From assembly GCA_037178625.1 (NCBI GenBank), contig CM074143.1, positions 1,426,001 to 1,490,000 of the forward strand: a stretch of DNA of 64,000 nucleotides, written 5' to 3'. The stretch comes from Skeletonema tropicum (lineage: Eukaryota > Bacillariophyta > Thalassiosirophyceae > Thalassiosirales > Thalassiosiraceae). Positions 35,391 through 44,053 of the stretch are shown piece by piece; position 1 is the first letter of the stretch; each line of letters starts with the position of its first letter. The notes under the pieces were generated by a model. It did not search any database. It worked only from the letters and a program-made list of their open reading frames with translations, and was not told the origin of the DNA. Position numbers and translations under genes: made by a program.

Positions 35391-36555
35391 TCAGATAACC
35401 TCATCTTTTGCCGCTGTTATCAATAACGCCTGACAGCACAATGATAAATTGACACTGATAATTAATTAGAAAACGCTGATGCCATAGGAGGAGATCGGGA
35501 TAAGAGAAGTCGGCCTGTGTGCGGAGTTGTTTTTCGGAAATTATTCAGTAAGTAACAACATTTTTTGTGTAGAGCAGATAAAATAATAGACACTGAATAT
35601 TTACCTGGATTTTTTTTCTCGTAAGGAGACGGTGTGCTCATAGGATCAATGATGATATGGTAGTAGCATGAAATAATTTTCGAATGAAGTTGGATGGTGT
35701 CGTGGCTGTATATTAGGAGATATCTGCCGTCATGGTTTTCACAGGATAAAATCGGTGATCGGTGGTGCGGTTTGCTGTGGCGTGGTGGGTGGTGGCGGCG
35801 GCTTGATTTTTTTGAACGGCTCCCTTGAATGGCTCCCATTGAGATGCCAGTCTTTGCATCGTGGATGGTGGATGGTGCTTGGATGGCGGGTGTGGCGGAA
35901 ATGGGAAAGTCTCCATACCATAAGTAAGGAATATCTTTTTAGAAATCGTGGCGGAACTCATCGTGGCGGGTCCAGACCACCTGCTATAAAAAGGACAAAA
36001 CGTACATACCTACCCATGGTACTTTACTGTGTTCCCCGTTGAGAATTCAAATATCTAAAACTGTCGAGCGACCCATTTTGGGACAGTCGATTTTGAGAGT
36101 CCCAAAATGGGACAGTCCAGCAATAAGGTATAGATAATAAAGCTAAAGCGGCTTCTGTTGTCTTCACCAAGGTCCGATGGGATGGTTCCTAGCTTTTTTT
36201 GCTGTGAACGAAAAGCATTTCTTGGCTCTCTACGCAAAGCTAATTTCTGTATGTAATTTTTTTCGACGTCTGCACGTCCCCCCCCCCCGGCCGCCTTCAC
36301 GTCGACGCTTGAGAAGTGAGAAGGTAAGGTGCCAGCCACAAAAGATGCATAGCAGGCACCTCACGCCTCCGAGACCAGCAATGTCAAGTACATTACCAGC
36401 GGCAGCTAGTGGCTTTGTTTATTGCACTGTAGAAGTTGGATACACGCCGTAGTAATACTATAATCACGTGTATTGTGTGTGTGTCGGCAGCGTGACATGC
36501 CGATGAGAGGAAGTGATAAAAGGAGCTTGTAGGGGGGCGGATACAAAGAAGAAAG

Positions 36556-38052
36556 ATGGACGACAACGTCTTTGATTCTGATCTGTACGATGACGAAGAT
36601 GACATTTTTGCCGCTCACGGTCACGACGTCCCAATGGGTGGGTTGCTCGCAGATGATGAGGAGGAGGATCCGGAGGACTATGTCTATGTCAACGATGACT
36701 CTACAAATCTTCGTGTTGGCAATGGCAAATGGCCGCCTCCTCTCACATCATGGAATGAACGGTGTGCACACATCATCCACCCTAAGTTAACATTCAACGA
36801 GGGAAGTGACTCTAGCTATGAGCAGGCTAAGAAGGAGGTGAAATACTTTGTCGACCGCCCGGGACATGGTGAAGAAGGTGTGAAGAACTTGTTTCAAAAA
36901 TGTTTTGGGAGTAAGAGCGAGTTGTTTTTGAAGTTCCATGAGCACCTTGGCATGGAATACAATGACTTCTGTTGCTTCTTAGCTACATTCTTCATCGAGT
37001 GCAAGTTTAGCAAGACGTATAGTAGACTTTGTTAAGACAAATACGTCGACACGTCCTCATTTGCCACTGAGGAACAATACTTCTGACGATGAAATGATTG
37101 CAATCATCGGCAAGACAGAGGGAGCCAAGCTTGGGAGTAGTGCGGAATATCGTAGACAAATACTCAGCAGTTGGGTAGACTGTACCCGGGTGCAGCGAGT
37201 CTCAAGTTTATGACTCTAAAGGAGATGAAGGAGTTTCATCAGAGCCATGGTGGCATACCAAACATCTCCTGGAGCGGAAGGGTTGACACTGTGCGTCAGA
37301 GATTGGCTGGTGCTTTGCACGAAGCGAAGAATGTGGATGGTGTACATGCCCATGCTCAAGATGAAGATGTTTTTACTGGGGAATACGCAGCAATCACTGA
37401 ACTTGCAAGAAGCTTTTTTATGAAACCACTGCGGAAAGGGAGTGATGAGGGGCAAGCCAAATAAGCCGCACTGGGTCACCGCGCCGAGAAGCCATTCATG
37501 GAGCAAGCTTTCGATATTTGTCAGAGGATTTATGGTCGAAATAGTCTAGAAGCTATCTACTCTCCAGGACTCGTTCGACGTGGCTCTGTCGAATCTGACA
37601 CTGAAAATGATGAAGAGCAACATCATTTCCTTTTGAGGGACACGACAGATGGAATTACCATAATGGATTTAGGTGATGATAAAAGGATAGCCGTCCCAAT
37701 CGAGTGTAAGTGCCGTGCGTCGCCACGAACATTTCCTAAGGAACGAAGTCGTATTGAGACTCTTCATAGAGAGAATGCGTCTGGAAGAGGGATGGGCGTT
37801 TCAACTGAAGTTGATATGGATACATACACGGTTGATATGGGTACACACACAGCGCACGTGGTAGAGATTATAGTGGAGTATTCAGATACGCATTTGGAAC
37901 TTTTCCATAGATGTGTGCCAGACGATGACGAGAGGGTGCAAATACTTCATCTACCTACCAAAGTGATCGGTGCATTTTTCTCATTGGCAATGACACATCG
38001 CTCATGGCCATGTACATCTTCATATTTCCAGCTAAGTTCATCGTTGACGTGA
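36556..38052 (+). pseudogene. Decayed transposon ORF with SAP-like and YqaJ/PD-(D/E)XK-like nuclease regions
   Basis: Three consecutive frames look like one protein broken by lesions. Positions 36556-37035 carry an acidic N-terminus followed by W-N-E-R-C-A-H-I-I-H-P and F-V-D-R-P-G-H-G; a TAA interrupts at about 37033, after which K-Y-V-D-T-S-S continues in frame. Positions 37171-37464 hold a SAP-like helix pair (L-K-E-M-K-E-F-H-Q-S-H-G-G ... V-R-Q-R-L-A) and end at a TAA, after which the same frame continues (G-H-R-A-E-K-P-F-M-E-Q-A) into 37498-38052. That last part has V-P-I-E-C-K-C-R, resembling the E-x-K core of YqaJ-type nucleases, and E-L-F-H-R-C-V-P-D. In some eukaryotic transposons (ISL2EU type) a YqaJ nuclease accompanies a DDE transposase. 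Family calls are by motif recall. Confidence 0.45.
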
Positions 38053-38154
38053 AAACAATGTGACGGTGGCTCGGTTCTTGATGTACTTCGGTGTCGCTTT
38101 CCTCGAGGTAATCAATGGTGCAAGGTAAAAAAAAAGGACTTTCCGTATCCAACG

Positions 38155-39171
38155 TTGGCTCATTGTAGGAATGCTAACAACAAGCGCGCTGCCTTTGATG
38201 ATTCTATCGACTTGGCGATCGATATGCTGTTGGATGTCGTCAAGGCCCATACGGGCCAGACACTCCTTGACGCTGCAGCTTGTACCACTGGAGTAGAGAG
38301 TACGGAAACACCGTTTCCAATGGAGCCATTTACACTTTTGCCGCAGCAGACTGTGGCACCTGTTCATGACCTGGAGAGAAGGCCTCGCAGTCGCAGTACA
38401 GCAAAGCAGAGGACACCCCAAGCTCCTGGGTTGCCTGCGCCTGCAGTTGTGTCTGGACAAACACCAAGGACAAGTAAGCAGAAACCAGTGCAAACTCATG
38501 TAGATCGATGCAAGCAATGTTTAGGAATCTACTTGGCCAAGGTAGAGTCTATTGGTGTAGTGGTCGACGGGCAGAAGAAGAGGAGGAAAAAGAAGCAGAA
38601 GAAGACAGATGAACGAACTCGACGTACATGTGAGCACTGCGGCAAGAGGACTGACTACATGTGTCTTGGATGCCGCCGGGTTTGCTGCTTCTCTGCAGCA
38701 TCTGCGAAGAAGAATAACAAGAAACATCCAAAGAACTTTTCAGTCAAAACACCAATCCTAAATCGGAAGACTGGTGCTTTGCGTCGGGTAAGAAGGAGTT
38801 CAGACTTGGTCCACGAGACTGCCGTTTGCCAGTGGACTTGCTATCATGCTTTACATCGTGAAGCATGGGAAACCTATACCGAAAGCAACAAACATCAGAT
38901 ACTTGCGATGGCTAGAGGGAATAGATCGGAAGCAAACACAAAGAAGAAGGGAATGAAGAAGAAGGAGAAGAAGAAGGGCAAGTTGAAGACAATCAGGAAG
39001 AAGGGCAAGTTGAAGACAATCAGGAAGAAGGGCAAGTTGAAGACAATCAAAGAAGGGAAGGACGAAGACAATAGTGTAGGTGAAAGCGAAGAAGAAGATG
39101 TCCTGTCGGATAGCGAGTCGGATGAGGAGTCAGATAGCGATGACGAAAATGATCAACACAATGGCCGCTAA
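38155..39171 (+). CDS. Cys-rich zinc-ribbon-like, Lys-rich protein, likely 3' part of the preceding element ORF
   Basis: Open frame of about 338 codons. The middle has C-K-Q-C, then C-E-H-C-G-K-R-T ... C-L-G-C-R-R-V-C-C-F ... C-Y-H-A-L-H-R, a zinc-binding arrangement like the C-terminal Cys/His-rich tails of some DNA transposases. It is followed by three 27-base in-frame repeats (unit K-G-K-L-K-T-I-R-K, about 38977-39050) and an acidic Ser/Asp/Glu tail. Just upstream, 38040-38150 reads D-V-L-R-C-R-F-P-R-G-N in another frame, suggesting continuity with the nuclease-like ORF before decay. Not a confident independent gene. Confidence 0.4.
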   Translation: MAHCRNANNKRAAFDDSIDLAIDMLLDVVKAHTGQTLLDAAACTTGVESTETPFPMEPFTLLPQQTVAPVHDLERRPRSRSTAKQRTPQAPGLPAPAVVSGQTPRTSKQKPVQTHVDRCKQCLGIYLAKVESIGVVVDGQKKRRKKKQKKTDERTRRTCEHCGKRTDYMCLGCRRVCCFSAASAKKNNKKHPKNFSVKTPILNRKTGALRRVRRSSDLVHETAVCQWTCYHALHREAWETYTESNKHQILAMARGNRSEANTKKKGMKKKEKKKGKLKTIRKKGKLKTIRKKGKLKTIKEGKDEDNSVGESEEEDVLSDSESDEESDSDDENDQHNGR

Positions 39172-40236
39172 ACCATCGTTACGTGAGCAAATGATACAAT
39201 AACAATACGATAATGGGAAGTGAAGCAGCATGAGAAGTTCACGGGTGGGACCGGGACAAGAGATACACGAGAATAGATACATGTCACATGAACATAAATA
39301 TTCATTACATAGAGCATAGTATCCAGCCATTACACATACAGTGACAAACTCGTCCTCCATACCCCCCACTCATTGTAGCGAAGGTGCAGACCTGCAATGG
39401 AAGCATTTTCGGGCTGTCGAGCTCCATAGAATGCCCATTTTATATGTATTCAAAATTCTCATTTTTCCTCTAAAAATCCACGAAAATTGTATCTACTAAT
39501 AACGGTGCCTAGAGACTACCAATGACAAAATTGAGCAACCTAAGCACATGGTATTGATCACAAGAGTATAGAAGGCGTCTGTAAACTTTTTTGGGTCATT
39601 ACAGCAATTATTGACCGAGTCATAAGCGACATGAAGATGAACATGATCGGGCGAAGAAAAGAGTGAGCTAGTACTTAGTGGCTTAGTCTATGATGAGGCA
39701 CGATCGAATCATGGCCGTGAAACGATGATGGTCAGCTTATGGCTGATCAACCAGTCACGATCGGCTAAGGAATGACCGATGACCACTGGATGAGTCCCGA
39801 GTGCCATGGAGACTCAATAAGGATGATGGATACTTAAGTATTAGGCCTGTCACTCAAAAATTTATCCGTATCGAAAGACTTTTGTATGTCCCGCCTGCAA
39901 CTGCAAGAGGGAACTTACCTGCGAGGCCCGCCGGGTCAACGCTCCATCCACGCTTGAGACAGGGAAATGAACAACACGTTCGCCTCCTACAGAGGGGAAC
40001 GATGAGAAAATCACAAGTGTGAACCAACACAAGTGTGAACCGACACAAGTTTGAACTGACACAAGTGTGAACTGGTTCAGAAACACCAGCATGAACCATT
40101 TCAATTTCATCAACATCAAGGGTTGGCCTCTTGATCTTGCCATAATTTTATCAACAGATCAAACGATACCACAAAAATCATAAAGCTTCATCTGATTATC
40201 TCCACCACCTTGGCAAACCTTGGCTCTTCTGTCAAC
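39172..40236. other. Intergenic; includes duplicated non-coding block
   Basis: From about 39840 to 40080 the sequence matches 30760-30990 (A-A-T-T-T-A-T-C-C-G words, then tandem ACACAAGTGTGAAC units), differing mostly by 4-9-base insertions. The rest shows no gene. Confidence 0.5.
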
Positions 40237-41106
40237 ATGGTAAGTGCCATTATGCTGGATGTGGCTGACGCTGCATCCATGGATCTAAAGGATGACCCTT
40301 TCCCTTCGGCTTCGGCAGCAGCTTATATCGTCGACTCTAACTCTAGCTCAAGCAGCGAAAATAAAATGATAATGCCACATCAACATCAATCAAGCGAGAA
40401 AAGGGAGACGAACAAAAACAAAAGCAAAAGTGTGTGCGCCTGGAGGAACAAGTTTGACGAACTGCGTGGTGAGTGTTTGGTTGGTTGTTGTCTGCCTGCT
40501 GTGTCTGTGTTTGTCATGTTTTCATTTTTTGCTGACAGCATAGAGGTTATTGCTTCACATTGATCCACTACAGCATACACAAGAGTGAATGGTCACTGCA
40601 ACGTGCCCCAGAGATTCCCCCCAAACCCATCTCTTGGGCGATGGGTCTCACGACAACGTTTCTTCATGCGTCAATACCTAGATGCAGAGGCGCAGGGTGA
40701 AGCAAACGTAGCTGTTCCCAGTTCTGGAATGAATGTTGACGAGAAAATGGAACTTTTAACAAACATTGGTCTTCAAGCTTCTCCCAAGAAGGTCACAAAG
40801 AGCTCTATATCAGGTGTATTCATCTCTCGTCGCAACACCCAAGTATGGGACAAACGTTTTGCCGAGTTACTCCGATACAAATCAATCCATGGGAATTGTG
40901 ATGTACCTGTCAAGTCAGACGGAGTTTATAAGTCATTAGGACGATGGGTGACATCGCAACGCAAGAAATACAAGGAATTCCACTCAGGAAAACTGAGTGT
41001 AGATCATGCTGAGCAATTTTTAACGAGGTTTCGCAGACTTGATGAAATTGGATTCAAGTTCAAAATTGGTAGTGGGCGTGGCAGTGGCCGCCCTAGTAAA
41101 AAGTAA
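40237..41106 (+). CDS. Helicase-associated (HA) domain protein, copy C, 5'-truncated
   Basis: Exons join(40237..40468,40574..41106), phase 1, give 254 residues. The protein retains only the last 70-odd residues of the exon 1 region, then HA domain 1 (C-A-W-R-N-K-F-D-E-L-R across the splice to N-G-H-C-N-V-P-Q-R-F) and HA domain 2 (V-W-D-K-R-F-A-E-L-L ... L-G-R-W-V-T-S-Q-R-K-K), ending P-S-K-K-stop. The 105-base intron is homologous to that of the other copies. Homology to them starts at GCCATT just after the ATG. The ATG is followed by GTAAGT, so a donor-like site abuts the start; an unseen upstream exon is possible. Inverted relative to copies A and B/D. Both HA domains look intact. Confidence 0.6.
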
Positions 41107-41432
41107 GCGGCAATTTAAAGATGAAGCGAAAGCCCTCTCGAGTCTGGGTCTGGCTACCCTAAAGCTAAAGCATCAATTGTATCAGAGAAACTCAAAGTCA
41201 AAGTGAACCAAGTCACAGGTTGCCTACATACTCTAGCTCTAGTGCTAGAGTGCCTATTTTTTCACAGTTGCAGATGATCTCTTGGATTTGGATGGACTGC
41301 GTTTGTTGTCTTACACTCTTACAAGCAGAGGCCTCTAATTTCTTCTCCATTATGTCCATGGTAATCTGAAGTGTTACACACTTCTGCTTCTGCTTACCTG
41401 AAGATACCACACACACACATACAAAAAGCTCA

Positions 41433-41847
41433 TGGCGATCTGTAGTGTTAGCCTATCCAACATGTTGCTTCTCTGCAAGTATTGGTGCTATGGTAAAGGT
41501 GAGCACAGTTCTGAAATCCTCTCGATGAGCTGAGTTCAAATCCGGGGTGCATCTGCCTGAGTTAGTTTCGAATCATGCTAAAATGAATTTGTGATAAAAT
41601 GAATTTGTGATATGAAGCCAAAGACCCAGGGAAACTGGAAGAGGGGATCTTTTTGGGGGTTAACCCTTAAGTCAAGCTAGAAGTGGAGCTAACAATTTTT
41701 TTTTATAAAAAATTAGATGCATCACAGATTCGAACTCAGCTCACCGAGAGCAGCATTTTAAGCACCTTTAAAGGGTAGGTTACCCCCGTGGCGGAAGAGA
41801 AGCAACAATTGGCGGTATATTGGATAGGGTAACACTACAGATCGCCA
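41433..41847. mobile_element. 415-bp inverted-repeat element (MITE/SINE-like) with tRNA-like B-box
   Basis: TGGCGATCTGTAGTGTTA at the left end and its reverse complement at the right end; the TIR continues through CCTATCCAA with one mismatch. Further in, a second inverted pair carries GAGCTGAGTTCGAATC (41727-41742 read on the minus strand; GAGCTGAGTTCAAATC at 41528 on plus), matching the RNA polymerase III B-box consensus GTTCRAATC. No gene inside. Target duplication not resolved. Confidence 0.65.
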
Positions 41848-42406
41848 CATTCAGCTCAGCCGCAATTGGATACCACAGTGTGTCCACAGATATTTTGAAT
41901 AAGAGGAATGGCTATAGGTTGTCTTTCCACAATTTAGATGTCACAAGTCACAAATTGAATGAGATGAGAAGATGATGCAGTCGGCTTCAGCTTCTTTGTG
42001 GTTGTAGTTGTGGGCTATGGACTAAAGAAATAAAATGAGAAAATGAAACTCCCGCAGATCCAGATCTTGTTCTTTATAGGGATTAGATGATTAGATGGTC
42101 CTTTTCCCTCTCTCGTTTTATTGACAGATAAGAGTTGTACAATGTAAAATAGATGGTCGATAACAACGAGTCCTCTGTTACTGTTGATACAATATAGATG
42201 CTATCATCTCCTATTACTATTAGCTGCTCCTCATTCCTAATATGAGAGCAATGCCAATGCCGAAGCCGAAGGATAGATGTATGCTATCTCAAAACTATGC
42301 GATGAAACGCGTAGCCATCACCACTGTATCCCTTGTTGGAGAATGAGCTGTTCCAGCATTATGATGGAAGAGGTACATGCTCCCGTGGGTACTACTTATT
42401 ATAGAC
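41848..42406. other. Intergenic region
   Basis: No gene, RNA or element ends recognised in this AT-rich stretch. Confidence 0.35.
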
Positions 42407-44010
42407 GTACATTTGATGCCTCGCGAAAATGTGATGAATTTGAATTTGAACGTCAACTTCTCAACCATGTCACTCGGTATGGTACTCGACTTCTCCGCTC
42501 AACCAACGTGAAGAGCCCAAGAGAGATCAATCATGGCGACGATCGAAGCCGAAGACATCAAGCGCTCTACAGCCTTTCGCAATCATGCCGACAGAAACCT
42601 CTCACAACTAAGCAACTATTCACTCAATCATACCAACAGACAGCAATCATGATCATGAGGAGCTCTCATAAGGACCCGGGATCTTCATCCTGCGGGATTA
42701 CTTTGATCATTCAAATTCAAACCCAGTCTGCGCAGACTGTGTGATGTCCCCCGCCCCCGTCCATACTGATGTCAACAGCGATAGATTCTTGTTCTTGTTG
42801 ACATGTCTTGGTCTTGATTACTTCGCTTCGTGTCTTCTTTTTAACAACACATCTTCCTGCCCAATTTGACATGATCGTACTTCCTACTTCCTATTGCTAT
42901 TGTGACTCAAGAGGAATTTAACTTTAACAGCTTTCCGGGTAAATGGTTTTTGGAGGGAACTAGAAGCCCATCAAAGCTCATTTTTGAGCTACCGAATGGA
43001 GATGATGCCGTAGGAGTTTGAAAATGGCGCGACAGTGGAGAAGGTGGGCAAGATGCCCATCTGTGTCATAGGTGGCAGGTACCAGTAGAAAAATGGATAT
43101 TTCTCACGTAGGAATAGGTACGTACCTGGATTTTTGCAGAATATTTCCAAGTCGGACCACATTTTAGACGTCCTGCTCAGCTAGCGCACGGTAGGGCCCA
43201 CATCAGCACTACCCAATATAGATCATAGTAGAGGTATGTTAGTAGATAAAATTTATGAGCTTGATGAAGGCTGGTATACTAGTAAGCCTTCTGATAGGTT
43301 GGTCAAAGAAATCTGTGAATTTGGGCCGATTTTGGAGGCTACTGCTACTCGTCCCACACTGTGGTGCACATCTCATGTGTTCGAACAGGAGATATCTTGC
43401 AAAAGTTGGTCAGTAAGTTGAGTGGGCACAGCCCACCAACAATTGAGATGCCTGTCTCACTGATATGCCAATTTTATAGACCTTGAGAAGAGCTTTCAGA
43501 ATCACCGCCCAAATCCGTCTGAAGTCGATATCCCGCGGAGATATGGGACTAGAACGGAGCCTATTGAGCAATTGTGCCCACATATGGGCACATACCCGGA
43601 AAGCTGTTAACGAGTGCACTCTAAGCACACACTCTTCACATACAGGCATACTGCATCAACACGGCTTGCTTCTTGGATTCCACCTGCATCGCCTTTGAAG
43701 AGGAGACGAGATCAACCGCTTATTTGCAGCAGTACATATGAGAGGAGAAAGAGAAAGAGTATGCCAGATATATACAGCTCATCAATCAGCTCGTCGGAAA
43801 ATGTAAGATCACCGGTACTGCAACGACATCTTCAGTACCGCGAAGAAGATTTTGGTAAAGCAGTTGAAAGATTGGAGGGAGAAGAAATTAGAGGCTTCTG
43901 CTGATAAGAGTACAAAACCAAAACGCAGTCCATCCAAATCCAAGAGATCATCTGCAACTGCAAAGATTGACACTAGAGCTAGAGTGTTTAGGTAACCCTG
44001 TGACTTGGAC
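42407..44010 (+). pseudogene. Duplicated segment B (homologous to 27486-28340), interrupted by a TTAA element
   Basis: Homology to segment A runs 42407-42927 and resumes 43607-44010. On the plus strand, 42410-42744 keeps one frame open (C-D-E-F-E-F-E-R-Q-L-L) that is closed in segment A by loss of 6-base units, and 43614-43904 keeps the frame ending E-E-I-R-G-F-C. The TTAA element splits it, so it cannot encode one product unless spliced. Function unknown. Confidence 0.3.
42928..43606. mobile_element. 679-bp TTAA-flanked inverted-repeat element
   Basis: Perfect 14-base terminal inverted repeats (CAGCTTTCCGGGTA at 42928; TACCCGGAAAGCTG ending 43606) are flanked by TTAA on both sides (42924-42927, 43607-43610). 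Segment A, the duplicated counterpart, lacks the insert. TTAA target use is typical of piggyBac and Kolobok-type elements. No transposase inside; the longest frame is 61 codons. Confidence 0.8.
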
Positions 44011-44053
44011 TTGGTTCACTTTGAGTTTCTCTGATACAATTGATGCTTTAGCT

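Larger units (their letters stand above)
31780..35983. mobile_element. 4.2-kb non-autonomous DNA transposon, hAT-like (8-bp TSD, about 110-bp TIRs)
   Basis: The ends are inverted copies of each other: CAGGTGGTCTGGACCCGCC at 31780 and GGCGGGTCCAGACCACCTG ending at 35983. Similarity extends about 110 bases inward, with one extra TCCGCCACGATT unit in the left arm. Both ends are flanked by CTATAAAA (31772-31779 and 35984-35991), an 8-bp target duplication. An 8-bp duplication and a 5'-CAGG terminus fit hAT elements; MULEs (8-9 bp, long TIRs) are the alternative. The interior has no transposase and is filled by a 36-bp minisatellite and a large internal duplication. Confidence 0.8.

Noticed and set aside
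41490..41565. Possible tRNA gene
   Set aside because: A B-box-like sequence is present but I could not fold a consistent acceptor stem or anticodon arm; kept only as a tRNA-like note within the inverted-repeat element.
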